Positions 33,532 to 43,138 of a DNA stretch of 64,000 nt are shown here, in pieces. Position numbers and translations under genes: made by a program. The notes beneath the pieces are model-generated. The model did no database searches, had not been told where the DNA came from, and saw only the letters and a program-made list of their open reading frames with translations. The stretch lies in assembly GCA_965662355.1 (NCBI GenBank), contig CBFIHP010000003.1, positions 1 to 64,000 of the forward strand, in the 5' to 3' direction. The stretch is from GCA-2683825 sp965662355. GTDB lineage: Bacteria > Planctomycetota > UBA1135 > GCA-002686595. Numbering within the stretch: position 1 is the first letter of the stretch; each line of letters starts with the position of its first letter.

Positions 33532-35809
33532 TGGGGGTCACCAGGATATTGTCGAGATAGACCGTGAAACGGCTCTGCGGGGTGAAGCCGAAGAGCCCTG
33601 GCGATCCGTTCTCGTGAACGTCTGCATGGGCGTATTCGAGCAGCCAAGCATCGGGTTCCGGATCTCCGCGCTTCCAAGCCTTGGCACGCACGACACCCGA
33701 ACCGTCCGGGTTGACATCGACGCGACCTTTCAGCGTGTACCACGTACCCGGCTTCCAGCGGAACGTCTCGGCGACCTTGATGCGCTCGTCGTTCGAGCTC
33801 ATCTGCAGTTGCTGGTAGTTACCCTTCAACTGGAAGAGATAGCGCTGGTTGACGAATCCGGCAGACGACTGCGAACGACGGTTGCCGTCCGACAGAATGT
33901 CCATCTGTACGGTGTAGTTCTTGTCCTCGGGGTGGCCGATGTACGACATCGTGCGCTGGAACAGTGGGTTCGACATGTTGCGCGACAGGACCTTCTCGCC
34001 CTCGCGCTCGATGATCTTCCACTTGGGCTTGGCGGACAGCCAATGCCCCGGCGGAAAGGCGAACTTGCCGCCGGCCTGGTTCAGCTCGGTGTCGTCGAAG
34101 TCCAGCACGTACGGCGGGGATGCAACGACGCGCACGCGCGCCGACGAGCTCCAATCCTTGAAACTGGCCTTGATCACACCGGCCCCCGGCTTCAGCCCCT
34201 TCCACGTCCACTCGGGTGTGCGCGTGGCGATGGGCGGCTGCATGTATTCCCATGTCGTCAGCCCGCGGTACGAAGCCTCGACCACGCGGCCGCCGGCATC
34301 GATCGTCCGCAGAGCAATCGGTACTTCTTCGCCGACGCGCAGCAGAAAGTCGCCCGGGATCAGCTGGAAGTCCGCGGGGTCACCGGGTGCAACGATGCCG
34401 GGAATGTCCCACAGGGGAGCCTCGCTCTTGCCCTTGCCGAAGCAGTAGAGCTTCTCGGTCGTGTGGACGTAGATGCGTCCGTTGGCCACCGCCGGCGCTC
34501 CCAGACACGATCCCTCGAGCTGAACGGTATCGAGAATCTCGGGGGCTTCCGCGCCCGGCTTCAGGATGTGGAACGAGCCGTTGGTCATCGGCACGTACAG
34601 CTTGCCATCCGCCGCGAGCGGCGAAGCGTGGATCTGATCGGGGGCCAGCTTGACGTGCCAGATGTGGTGGCCCGTGTCGGCATCGATGCAAAGCAGCTCG
34701 CCGGTCGCCACGGTCTGGTAGACCCGATTCCCGACCAACACGGGCGAACTGGTGAAGGCGGTGGCCTCCGTGCGCCAGTTCTCGTCGGAGTGGGCGAGGA
34801 TCACGGGGCCCTTCTCGCCGGCCTTCGGCTCGCGCCCCGTGGGCAGAGAAACCATGCGGCCGATGATCGAGGAGTCGATGTTCTCCTTGCCGTGGATGGC
34901 GATGAGATTGTCCTTGTACAGGAGCACGGCCGAGTTCACGCCGCCGACGGCCATCTGAAAGCGCCACAGCGTCTGGCCTGTGCGCAGATCGATGCACACG
35001 ACGTGGCCGCATCCGGTGCCGGCATACAACACGCGCCGACCGTTGGCGTCACCGACGACGGGCATGCTGAACGAACTGTCCTTCGGCCCTGTGCCCGGCG
35101 TGCAGCTCCAGAGGTTCGTGCCTGTCTCCTTGTCGAACGCGAAGAAGCGATCCCGCGCTGGACCCTGGGGGCCCCACGACGAGGTGATCAGATGGATGAC
35201 AACGATGTTGCCGTCGATCAGGGGAGCTCCCATGCGCCCGTTCGGGAACGAGAGCCGACCATATTCGCTCGGCATCGATATCTGCCACAGGAGTTCGCCG
35301 TCGGGCGTGCACGCGTTCAAGAGCGCAGCGGTCGTCATGTAGTAGACGTAGCCCGTATGCGGATCGACGGTCGGACTACCGATGGCATAGCGGTCGTAGA
35401 TTACGTCGGTCAGGAAGTCGCTCCACACGCGCTCCCAGATCAGCTCGCCCGTCTCCTCGTCGAGACAGATGATGCGTTCCTTGAGGTCCGGCCCATCGCC
35501 GGCATACGCCATGGCGAAAACCCGGCCATTGGCAACGACCGGCGTGCCGCGACCCCGTAGCGGGTACGACCAGAGGTGGTTTTTGCCATCGACTTCGATG
35601 TCGTCGATCAGCCCCTCCTCCGTCGAGGTTCCGTTCTGGTTCGGGCCGCGCCAGCTGAGCCAGCCGCGGATGCCTCCGCTGCGCCTTTCTTGAACGGTGA
35701 GGTCCGAGGAGCCCTCCGGCTGGGAGCGGCACGCCCCAAGGGCGATCAAGCTCAGCGGGAGGAGAAACGAGGAGAGAAGGAGGGGTCGAAGGGCGGTCGA
35801 CACGCGCAT
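33524..35809 (-). CDS. PQQ-like beta-propeller lipoprotein with a C-terminal concanavalin-like domain
   Basis: A 761-residue lipoprotein. The ATG at 35809 gives a signal peptide ending in a lipobox (SLIALGAC), so upstream codons are excluded. Propeller blades run from about residue 50 to 500, beginning SWRGPNQNGTSTEEG. Residues about 500-570 form an Ig-like linker. The last 190 residues, from LDFDDTELNQAGGKFAFPPG to YLDNILVTPND, look like a laminin-G/DUF1080-type jelly-roll that would bind carbohydrate or a surface polymer. No catalytic residues are obvious. It overlaps the following propeller gene by 8 bases. Confidence 0.8.
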   Translation of the reverse strand: MRVSTALRPLLLSSFLLPLSLIALGACRSQPEGSSDLTVQERRSGGIRGWLSWRGPNQNGTSTEEGLIDDIEVDGKNHLWSYPLRGRGTPVVANGRVFAMAYAGDGPDLKERIICLDEETGELIWERVWSDFLTDVIYDRYAIGSPTVDPHTGYVYYMTTAALLNACTPDGELLWQISMPSEYGRLSFPNGRMGAPLIDGNIVVIHLITSSWGPQGPARDRFFAFDKETGTNLWSCTPGTGPKDSSFSMPVVGDANGRRVLYAGTGCGHVVCIDLRTGQTLWRFQMAVGGVNSAVLLYKDNLIAIHGKENIDSSIIGRMVSLPTGREPKAGEKGPVILAHSDENWRTEATAFTSSPVLVGNRVYQTVATGELLCIDADTGHHIWHVKLAPDQIHASPLAADGKLYVPMTNGSFHILKPGAEAPEILDTVQLEGSCLGAPAVANGRIYVHTTEKLYCFGKGKSEAPLWDIPGIVAPGDPADFQLIPGDFLLRVGEEVPIALRTIDAGGRVVEASYRGLTTWEYMQPPIATRTPEWTWKGLKPGAGVIKASFKDWSSSARVRVVASPPYVLDFDDTELNQAGGKFAFPPGHWLSAKPKWKIIEREGEKVLSRNMSNPLFQRTMSYIGHPEDKNYTVQMDILSDGNRRSQSSAGFVNQRYLFQLKGNYQQLQMSSNDERIKVAETFRWKPGTWYTLKGRVDVNPDGSGVVRAKAWKRGDPEPDAWLLEYAHADVHENGSPGLFGFTPQSRFTVYLDNILVTPND

Positions 35810-35989
35810 GGTGGCATGTGGTGATTGGAGAGGGCCGCGACGGTTTGGGAATGGTTCGCAGGGGGCGGCCAAAATGCGCCGCAGATCATATCCGCGACAG
35901 GGCTGACCCCGAAAGCTCCTGGGTCCTCTTCCGGAAGGTCCCCAGATCTCTGCCGCTGTCTGTTCGTATTCCTTACGAAGTGGCCGGGA

Positions 35990-37489
35990 TCATCCGCCGA
36001 TCTTCGGATTGGCAAAGCAGTAGAGCGCCGCTTCCGTCCGCAGAAAAACGCGTCCCTGGGCCAGGGCCGGAGTGGCATAGCAGCGCTCGCCGAGATCGGT
36101 GACCGAAAGCGGCTCGAGGCTGCCCCCCGCCGGAAGGACGACCGCGATGCCCGCTTCGCTGACGACGTAGATCTTGCCGTCCCCCGCCACGGGCGAGGCG
36201 TAGTAGTTGTCGACGGCCTCGTCGATCCGCCCGCGCTCGATCAACTCGCCGGTCGCGGGATCCAGAGTCGTCACCAGCCCGCCTGCGTCGTTCACGAGGT
36301 AGAGCACGTCGTCGTAGATCAGCGTCGAGGGCAGCTGCGGAATCGAGCGGTGGTAGCTCCAACGAATCCCGCCCTCGCTGACATCCCCTCGGGTCCCGGC
36401 GGCAGCGGGCCGGATGGCCAGCAAGCCGTTGCGCGAGGCGAGGGCCGCGCGCAGGTACTCCCACTCGTTTGCCTCGAGCTGCTTCGATCCGTCGAGATCG
36501 ACGAACCCGAACCACGCGGCGACTCTCCCCGGAAGCATTTCCTCCTGGCCGATCGTACCGTTGCCATCGGCGTCGCGTTCCGCGAGCACGTCCGCATACT
36601 CCCCCACGTCCACCTGCTGGCCAGGATCGTTCATCGGGGAACCGTAGCCGTTGATGTAGATCGTGCCTTCGTGCAGGACAGGCACGGACTTCATCTCGAA
36701 GCACAAGCCCTTGACCCACCACAGTCGCTCGCCTGTGCGCGGTGCGTAGGCGTCCAGGAGGAACGATCCCGGCAGCAGGACCTCGGCGTTTCCCGCGTCG
36801 TCTTCGCGCACGATCGGCGTGCAGTGACCGCTGGTCGCCAGCGGACGCTCCGTCCGCCAGAGAAGCTGGCCGCTCTTTTGATCCACGCCGACCACGAAGG
36901 AGTTCGTGTTCTGATCACACGCGAGAACGCAGACACCATCGACGAGGATCGGCGACGCGCCCATGCCGTAGATGTTGTTGAACGGTCCCAGCGGAACGCG
37001 CCAGAGCTCTTCGCCCGCGTGGTCGTAGGCCAGGAGTCCGTAGTCGGGAAAGAAGACACAGACGCAACTCGCGTCCACCGCGGGGGACGGCGAGGCCGCG
37101 TTGTTGCGTTGGTCGAAACGCTCCTGGCGCGGGCGCGGCGCTTCGGTGCGCCACAGCACTCCACCGTCGCTGGCGGAGAGCGCGTACGTCCACAGCGTGT
37201 CGCCCTCGAGTGCGGTCAGATAGATGCGCTCGCCAAAGAGAATCGGCGAGGAATGCCCCGGCGACAACTCGCTGCGCCAGAGCTGATGCTCTTCGTCCAG
37301 GGCGTACGGCAAGAGTCCCGCCTGGCTCTGGCCCGTGCCATTGGGGCCGCGAAAACGCGTCCATTCGCTGGAGGGAAGATCCCCATGCTCTCCCATGGCG
37401 TCGGGAACCGAGACCTGGTTGTCGGAGGTGGCACAGGCCGGAAGGAGGCCGGCTGGAAGTAGAAGGAGCAGCGGCGTAGGTCGTTTCAC
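35990..37489 (-). CDS. PQQ-like beta-propeller lipoprotein with embedded EF-hands
   Basis: About 499 residues with a lipoprotein signal peptide ending LLPAGLLPAC. The best start is a GTG at 37489 (coding KRPTPLLLLLP next); a GTG at 37507 in frame is the alternative. Propeller blades begin TRFRGPNGTGQSQAG. Between blades, at about 300-345, are two EF-hand-like calcium loops, DADGNGTIGQEE and DLDGSKQLEANE. An EF-hand pair inside a propeller suggests calcium-dependent folding or binding outside the cell. It is third of the five propeller genes, with about 180 bp to the next. Confidence 0.78.
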   Translation of the reverse strand: MKRPTPLLLLLPAGLLPACATSDNQVSVPDAMGEHGDLPSSEWTRFRGPNGTGQSQAGLLPYALDEEHQLWRSELSPGHSSPILFGERIYLTALEGDTLWTYALSASDGGVLWRTEAPRPRQERFDQRNNAASPSPAVDASCVCVFFPDYGLLAYDHAGEELWRVPLGPFNNIYGMGASPILVDGVCVLACDQNTNSFVVGVDQKSGQLLWRTERPLATSGHCTPIVREDDAGNAEVLLPGSFLLDAYAPRTGERLWWVKGLCFEMKSVPVLHEGTIYINGYGSPMNDPGQQVDVGEYADVLAERDADGNGTIGQEEMLPGRVAAWFGFVDLDGSKQLEANEWEYLRAALASRNGLLAIRPAAAGTRGDVSEGGIRWSYHRSIPQLPSTLIYDDVLYLVNDAGGLVTTLDPATGELIERGRIDEAVDNYYASPVAGDGKIYVVSEAGIAVVLPAGGSLEPLSVTDLGERCYATPALAQGRVFLRTEAALYCFANPKIGG

Positions 37490-37611
37490 GCCGGGGATGA
37501 TAACCACATTCCCCGGAGGCGGCCGGTCTCAAGCGTGTACGACACAGGTCTGCGGCAGGTAGGGCAGGCGATCGCCGAGGCCCCGGGCGGGTGATTTCTT
37601 GCGCGAAGCCC

Positions 37612-38799
37612 CTACTCGCTGCTGCGGTGATCCCAGCAGGTCAGGATGCCCTCTTGATTCCGGCAGTAGATCCGGCCGCCGGCGAGGACCGGCGGAGTCC
37701 AGCAAATGCCCCCGTCGAGAACCTCGGTGCGCGAGTGGACCTTGAAGCCCTCGGGGCTCGCATCGGCGATGATCAGTTCGCCATTGCCGCTGAGCGCGAT
37801 CAGCTTGCCATCGGCCACGGTCAGGGCTCCCTTGGCGAGGCCGCGTTCGCGCCATATTTCCCTACCGTCCAGGTCGATGCACTTCAGGACTGCCTCGTCG
37901 AAGCCGTACAGGTGGTCGCCGAAGGGCACGGAACCGCTCATGTGGTTGCGCATGACCTTGCTGGACCACAGCTCCTTGACCTTGCCGCCGGCCAGCTCGA
38001 CCATGGCACAACCCTTGCCGTAGCCGGAGGAGATGAAGATGCGCGTGCCGAAGATGAGCGGCGTGGCGGCGTTCACGTCGTAACGGGTCTTCCAATCCGT
38101 GCGATAGAGCTCGTCACCATTCTTGATATCGATCACCGACAAGCCTTTGCCAGCAAAGACCGCCAGGCAGTGCTTGCCTTCGTACTCGAAGTCCATGGGC
38201 GTCGAGTAGGCATGGCCATAGTTCTCGCGCGTCTTCCAGGCCACCTTGCCGGTCTTCTTGTCGTAGGCGATGACGCGACCCACATTCATGATGACCTGGT
38301 CGCCATTGATGAAAGGCGACGCGCCGAAGCCCCAGGTCGGCTGTTCGAGGTCGAACTCCTTTTTCTGGTCCGTGGACCAGGCGAGCTCGCCATCGTCGCT
38401 GTACAAACACACGAGTCCGCCCTGTCGGCTGGCGACGTAGATCATGTCGCCGTCGATCGTCGGCGTCGTCAACGTGCCACCCCGATGGGCGTTGTTCATG
38501 ATCTCGGCCGGGTAGGAGTACTGCCACTCCTCGTCGCCGGTCTCTGAGTCCAGGCGGAAGATGCGATCGAGCTTCTCGAGCTTGTCGAAGCCCAGGGTGT
38601 AGAGCTCCTTGCCGCGCACGACGACCGACGAATAACCCACGCCGACTCCTGTGACCCACCTTTCCTCGCCCGTCGGGCTCCAGCCGCTCTCCTCGCTGAC
38701 CCCCGTGCGCTTCGGCCCGCCCCAGCGGGTCCAGTCCTCGGTGGTGTTCGTGGGCAGAGGGATGGGAGCGAGTAGACAGGTAACGAGGAGTAGAGACAT
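37612..38799 (-). CDS. Exported PQQ-like beta-propeller protein
   Basis: A 395-residue secreted propeller. The signal peptide is short (MSLLLVTCLLAPIPLP) and the mature protein begins near WTRWGGPKRTGVSEESG. Blades include SSVVVRGKELYTLGF and TPTIDGDMIYVASRQGG. The size fits a single seven- or eight-bladed propeller with no added domain. It lies 84 bp after the membrane-anchored propeller gene and 122 bp before the EF-hand propeller gene, all on the minus strand. Confidence 0.8.
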   Translation of the reverse strand: MSLLLVTCLLAPIPLPTNTTEDWTRWGGPKRTGVSEESGWSPTGEERWVTGVGVGYSSVVVRGKELYTLGFDKLEKLDRIFRLDSETGDEEWQYSYPAEIMNNAHRGGTLTTPTIDGDMIYVASRQGGLVCLYSDDGELAWSTDQKKEFDLEQPTWGFGASPFINGDQVIMNVGRVIAYDKKTGKVAWKTRENYGHAYSTPMDFEYEGKHCLAVFAGKGLSVIDIKNGDELYRTDWKTRYDVNAATPLIFGTRIFISSGYGKGCAMVELAGGKVKELWSSKVMRNHMSGSVPFGDHLYGFDEAVLKCIDLDGREIWRERGLAKGALTVADGKLIALSGNGELIIADASPEGFKVHSRTEVLDGGICWTPPVLAGGRIYCRNQEGILTCWDHRSSE

Positions 38800-38883
38800 G
38801 ATCGCGCGGTTGGCCAGAGGGGGAATCCGTCCGAAGTTCGTCGGCCGGAGGGTGAGCTCGTCAGGCGAGCGAGGATACCCCGA

Positions 38884-40500
38884 TCATTCCTCTCTCCCAA
38901 CCTCCACGCACACGGCTTCGACATCGCTGCGCAAGAGGATCTTGCCATCGTAAAAAGCGAGTGTGTTCCAGCACTTGCCTGCGAGCGCTTGCACACGGCC
39001 CAAAACGCGGTTCGGCTGCTCGGGAGTGGGTTCGACGAGCGATAGCTCGCCCCACTCGGAGAGGATGAAGAGGGACTCCCCGACGAGCAAGATCTGACCG
39101 TGCCCATACCTGCCCTCGCGCCAAACGCGCTCCCCCGTCTCGAGATCGACGCACTCGAGCCGCTCGTCCGCAAGCCCATAGGCATATCCGGCGTGAACCA
39201 CGGGGCTCGTCAACTTGGTGCGCATCGAGCGCCTGTTCTTCCACACCAGGTGGGTTTCGAGGGCATCGCCGGCGGGCCGGATCTCGATCAGCATCGAGCC
39301 TCCGCCATAACCCTTGGAGAACATCACCCGATTCTCTGAAACCAGCGTGGCCTGGGAAACGCATGCGTTCTGGGACGTGATCCCCGGCCAGGACTCTTCC
39401 CACAGGATCGAACCATCGTGGGGGTCGTGGCCGGTCACGGTGTCCTCGTTCACGATGACGATCTGATCGACACCGGCCAGGGTAGCGAGCAGGGGCGAGC
39501 TGAAGCTGATCTGGCGCGGGGGCGATTCCCAGACCCGCTCACCGCTCACGGAATCGAAAGCGACCAGCCCAGCCATACGCGTCGTGGCATCACCGCCGGC
39601 GGGAATCACGACCAGGTCGTTCGCCGCGCCTTCGACTTCCTTGGCGGTCACGATTGCCAGGGGCGAGTTCGAGCGCCCGTAGAGGATGTTCTTCGCCTCG
39701 AGCTCCGGAGTGACGCCAAACATTTCGAGCAAGTCGTGTTCCCAGAGCAGTTCGCCCGTGCGCCCAGCGTGACAGGCGAAGCGCCCCCCCGCCCCCAGGG
39801 TGTAGACGCGACCTCGATGCACGAGCGGCGTGCTGCGCGGACCGATGCCGCCCAGGAAGTTCTCGAAGCGACCCGGGTGTGCCGAGGACCAAAGGAGCTC
39901 CCCCGAGGCCATCTCATAGGCGGTAGAGACCTCCTGCTCGTCCCACTGCTCGAGGGTGAACGCAAAGCCGTTGACCACGGCGAAACCCGACCAACCCGCC
40001 CCGACAGCGCGGTTCCAGAGAATCCGCGGCGGTCGCGTATCCCAGTCACTGCGCAGCTGCACTCCCTGGCCGAGCTCGACGCGCAGGTTGCGAGCGGCGC
40101 CGAGGAATCCGGGGAAATCCCCCGGGCCGGGGGTCAGATCGATGCGCTCCCCGCCCACGGAGTCGCTGCCGTGGAAGACCTCCCCCCCACTGGCTCGCCA
40201 GCGAAGTTTCGGAATCATCGAACCGCTGAAACCCTCGAGCCGAAAGCAGAGATTGCTGATGACCATCAAGCCGAGCACGGCCGCGGCAACTCCCACGCGC
40301 AGCTTGACGGGATGCCCGCTCATGAGCGTGAACCAGACCAACCCGAGGCCCGTGGCAACGAACATCGAGGCCATGCTGCCGACGTTGCGCATACCGAGGT
40401 CTCCCGCGTCGCCAAACCACAGACCGAGGATGGCTAGGAGCAGGATCCCCCACAGAATGCAAAGCCAGAGCGGAGGACGGAGTTTCTTGGAACGCGTCAT
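38884..40500 (-). CDS. Membrane-anchored PQQ-like beta-propeller protein
   Basis: A 538-residue protein that differs from its neighbours by having a three-helix membrane N-terminus instead of a cleaved signal peptide: helices near 10-30 (LWLCILWGILLLAILGLWF), 38-58 and 66-86. The propeller follows from about residue 110 with blades such as STPLVHRGRVYTLGAGGR and SSPLLATLAGVDQIVIV. The reading frame is open further upstream, but the ATG at 40500 immediately precedes the basic stretch TRSKKLRPP before the first helix. It is the first of the five tandem propeller genes and is divergent from the HEAT-repeat gene, with 157 bp between them. Confidence 0.78.
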   Translation of the reverse strand: MTRSKKLRPPLWLCILWGILLLAILGLWFGDAGDLGMRNVGSMASMFVATGLGLVWFTLMSGHPVKLRVGVAAAVLGLMVISNLCFRLEGFSGSMIPKLRWRASGGEVFHGSDSVGGERIDLTPGPGDFPGFLGAARNLRVELGQGVQLRSDWDTRPPRILWNRAVGAGWSGFAVVNGFAFTLEQWDEQEVSTAYEMASGELLWSSAHPGRFENFLGGIGPRSTPLVHRGRVYTLGAGGRFACHAGRTGELLWEHDLLEMFGVTPELEAKNILYGRSNSPLAIVTAKEVEGAANDLVVIPAGGDATTRMAGLVAFDSVSGERVWESPPRQISFSSPLLATLAGVDQIVIVNEDTVTGHDPHDGSILWEESWPGITSQNACVSQATLVSENRVMFSKGYGGGSMLIEIRPAGDALETHLVWKNRRSMRTKLTSPVVHAGYAYGLADERLECVDLETGERVWREGRYGHGQILLVGESLFILSEWGELSLVEPTPEQPNRVLGRVQALAGKCWNTLAFYDGKILLRSDVEAVCVEVGREE

Positions 40501-40657
40501 GGGGAGTCGGAGGGATCGGGCCCGAGCGCTAGGCCGGAATCGAGGCTCGTGGCGGATCTCGTGGCGAATGGAGGGGGCTAAGAACGTAACCCCGGAGGGT
40601 TGATTCCCTATGCTCGGAGCGGCGCGTCTCCGCGCCGTGTCCCGTGGACGACCCCCC

Positions 40658-43138
40658 ATGTTCAGCGCACGCTCACTCTTCCTTGCGACCCTGGCCTTGG
40701 CCCTGGCCCTCGTCTCGGTACCCCGCGACACCGACATCGGCATCCCCGCCGGCTCGGCCCTGTTCTGGACCCGGGCCTTCCCGGCGTACACACCGCCCCG
40801 GGAAGGACTGTTCGCAAAGACCCCATCGCGAACGGAAACCAAAGGAGCCTCGGAACGCAGCTCGTCCAAGCCCGGCGCACTCGAGCTGGACTTTCGTAAT
40901 GGCGACGGCTTCGGCCTGGTGCGCATCCTCACGACCGACCTGCCGATCTATTTTTCCTGGATGCGGGCAAAGCCACCGGGCCCGGGCAGCGGAGCGACGG
41001 AGGCCTATCCCGAACGCCCCGAGTTCGGCTCGGGGCTCTACTGGGTCACACTGGCTCCGCTTCTGCGCTTGATGCTGCATCCGCAGATCGTCCCGTACGA
41101 ACCTGCCCTGGCCCATGTGCTCGAGATCGGCGAGCCGGCCTTGTACCTGCTTAACGACCTGAAGACAGAACGGGGCCTGCGGAGCGCGGTGGAGGATCTG
41201 CGCATGCGACTCGAACCGGGCAAAGGCACGGGTACGTCGCGACCGCTCGATGGCGAGACGGTTCGCGAGCGCATGTTCTCGCGCTTCTGTCTCGACGAGT
41301 TGCTACGCATCCAGGCCTACGATCCCGAGCGTTCGTTCGCCAAGCGCCTGCTGCTCTTCTCCGAAGAGACCGAGGACTGGGTCGTACGCTATGCGCGCGA
41401 GGGCAACCTACGTCTGCGGCGTGCGGCCATCGCGGCCCTCGGGCGCTATCGTTCGAAGCGTGCCCTGGACATGCTGCTCGAGCGCGCCATCTTCTCGCGG
41501 GATGCGGTGGAAACCGTGCGTGCGCTGGCTGGTCTTTCCAACTACCGCGGACCGTTCGACGTCACACCGCTGGTGCAGCGCTTGCTGACCGAAGAGGATC
41601 CGATCCTGCAGAGTGCCCTGTGCGGGCCCCTCGGGCGCCCCCAGGCAACGGCCGCCATCGAGCCCCTGATGGCACTCGTGGAGAACGGCATCAAGGAACA
41701 TGATACCGGCGTCGCCATCGAGGCCCTGGGGGCACTGATTCGCATCGGACGTCACAAGGAATCCGAACCCCGGCTGCTGGCCTTCCTCGAAAAGGCGGAA
41801 CGCAAGCTGGCTGGCTCCAGTGCATCGTTCAAGGTGCCCGGAGGGCCACTGCAGGCCAACCCGAACCCGGATTCTGAACGGGATCGTGCACAGGTCCTGC
41901 TGGCCCTCGTGCGCATCCTGTGGCTGCAGTTGCACCCGGGCGATGCCCGGGCAACAGAGATGTTGTTCGAGATGGCCGATCAAGGCCGGCGCGGGTTCGG
42001 GCCAGAGGGAGCGGGTTTCGGCAACATCCATGCCCCGGCCCGACTGGCCTTCCTCGCGGCGTTGCCTTCCGCGGGAGAGGCCGGTATCGCGCGCTTGCGC
42101 GCGATCGCCGAGTCCTCGCGCTTCGGCGCCGCCCTGCGCGGCCAGGCGCTCCGTCGCCTCCCATACCTGCACCGCTCGAAGCTCGCCATGTCATTCCTGG
42201 CAGCGCCCAACGCCTATACGCTGCGCATCATCGGCTACGAGACTCTCGTCGCGGACTTCCACCCCGAAGCTCTCGCGCTCGGACATGCTTTGATCGAAGA
42301 GGCAGCATCTGCGCACCAGGACCGCGCACCCTCGCGGGACTACCTCTTCCTCCGCGCCGTACGCACGCTCAGTGAACGGGGCCAGCTCGAAATGCTCGAG
42401 CTGGCTCCCTTGATCTTCCACGCGGAGAAAGGGGCCGATGCTCTCGGGGACCTGCTGGATCCGATTCGTGAGCGGGTCGACGCCCTCGTCAGCGATTTCG
42501 TTACGCAGAAGAAGACCTTGACCCGACTGAAGCCTGACATCGCAAGCCTGGTCGATTTCGTTATCCGAGCGGAGTTCAACACCGCGGTCAGCCAGGAAAC
42601 GCGCGCGGAGGTCATCGAGTACATCGAACAGGAAATCCGCGGGCTGAAATCCCACCGTAGCGATTCCCCGTACATCGAGAACGTGCGCAAGAGCATAAAG
42701 ACGGTCATCTTGGGTTGGCGTCCCGAGGACCTCGCTGGCCCACCGCTGCTGACCGGACGACCGACGTTTGGGAGCGGCGACTTCGCCACGCCGGTCGACC
42801 TCGGCGAAGAGGTGCTCCTGGCCCTCGGTCGCACCCAGGATCCCGAGGCAGCGGCCATGCTGGCGGACTTCCTCGGCAACCGCCGCAATCGAAACCGAGC
42901 CGCCGCCTGCCTCGGCCTTGGCCTCGCGGGATTCACGAAACACGTCAAGACCCTGGCCAGCTTCCTGCTCGACGGCGAGCCCTTCGTGCGTTTCTGCGCG
43001 TACGAAGCGCTGCGACATCTCACCGGACTCGACGTGCAGCTGGACTGGATGTACGGCCCTGCGGACGAGCGCTTCGATGGTGCGGAACGCTATCTCGTGT
43101 GGGCCCTCGAGAACAGCGAGCCGTCGCGAGCCAAGTGA
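40658..43138 (+). CDS. Exported HEAT-repeat protein
   Basis: An 826-residue protein with a signal peptide or anchor (FSARSLFLATLALALALV) from the ATG at 40658. Much of the rest is helical HEAT-type repeats, for example LRLRRAAIAALGRYRSKRAL, and a late pair around residues 730-800 (EEVLLALGRTQDPEAAAMLA). HEAT solenoids bind partner proteins. Its stop codon overlaps the GTG start of the multihaem cytochrome gene (GTGA at 43135-43138), so the two are translated together and may form one exported complex. Confidence 0.75.
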   Translation: MFSARSLFLATLALALALVSVPRDTDIGIPAGSALFWTRAFPAYTPPREGLFAKTPSRTETKGASERSSSKPGALELDFRNGDGFGLVRILTTDLPIYFSWMRAKPPGPGSGATEAYPERPEFGSGLYWVTLAPLLRLMLHPQIVPYEPALAHVLEIGEPALYLLNDLKTERGLRSAVEDLRMRLEPGKGTGTSRPLDGETVRERMFSRFCLDELLRIQAYDPERSFAKRLLLFSEETEDWVVRYAREGNLRLRRAAIAALGRYRSKRALDMLLERAIFSRDAVETVRALAGLSNYRGPFDVTPLVQRLLTEEDPILQSALCGPLGRPQATAAIEPLMALVENGIKEHDTGVAIEALGALIRIGRHKESEPRLLAFLEKAERKLAGSSASFKVPGGPLQANPNPDSERDRAQVLLALVRILWLQLHPGDARATEMLFEMADQGRRGFGPEGAGFGNIHAPARLAFLAALPSAGEAGIARLRAIAESSRFGAALRGQALRRLPYLHRSKLAMSFLAAPNAYTLRIIGYETLVADFHPEALALGHALIEEAASAHQDRAPSRDYLFLRAVRTLSERGQLEMLELAPLIFHAEKGADALGDLLDPIRERVDALVSDFVTQKKTLTRLKPDIASLVDFVIRAEFNTAVSQETRAEVIEYIEQEIRGLKSHRSDSPYIENVRKSIKTVILGWRPEDLAGPPLLTGRPTFGSGDFATPVDLGEEVLLALGRTQDPEAAAMLADFLGNRRNRNRAAACLGLGLAGFTKHVKTLASFLLDGEPFVRFCAYEALRHLTGLDVQLDWMYGPADERFDGAERYLVWALENSEPSRAK

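Noticed and set aside
33614..37462. Plus-strand open frames of 545-648 codons opposite the propeller genes
   Set aside because: They mirror repeated blades on the other strand and have no signal sequence or domain of their own.
12982..40500. Naming the BamB-like propellers as quinoprotein alcohol dehydrogenases
   Set aside because: They carry PQQ-like blade repeats but no visible catalytic or metal ligands or disulfide ring of quinoprotein dehydrogenases, so only the propeller fold is supported.
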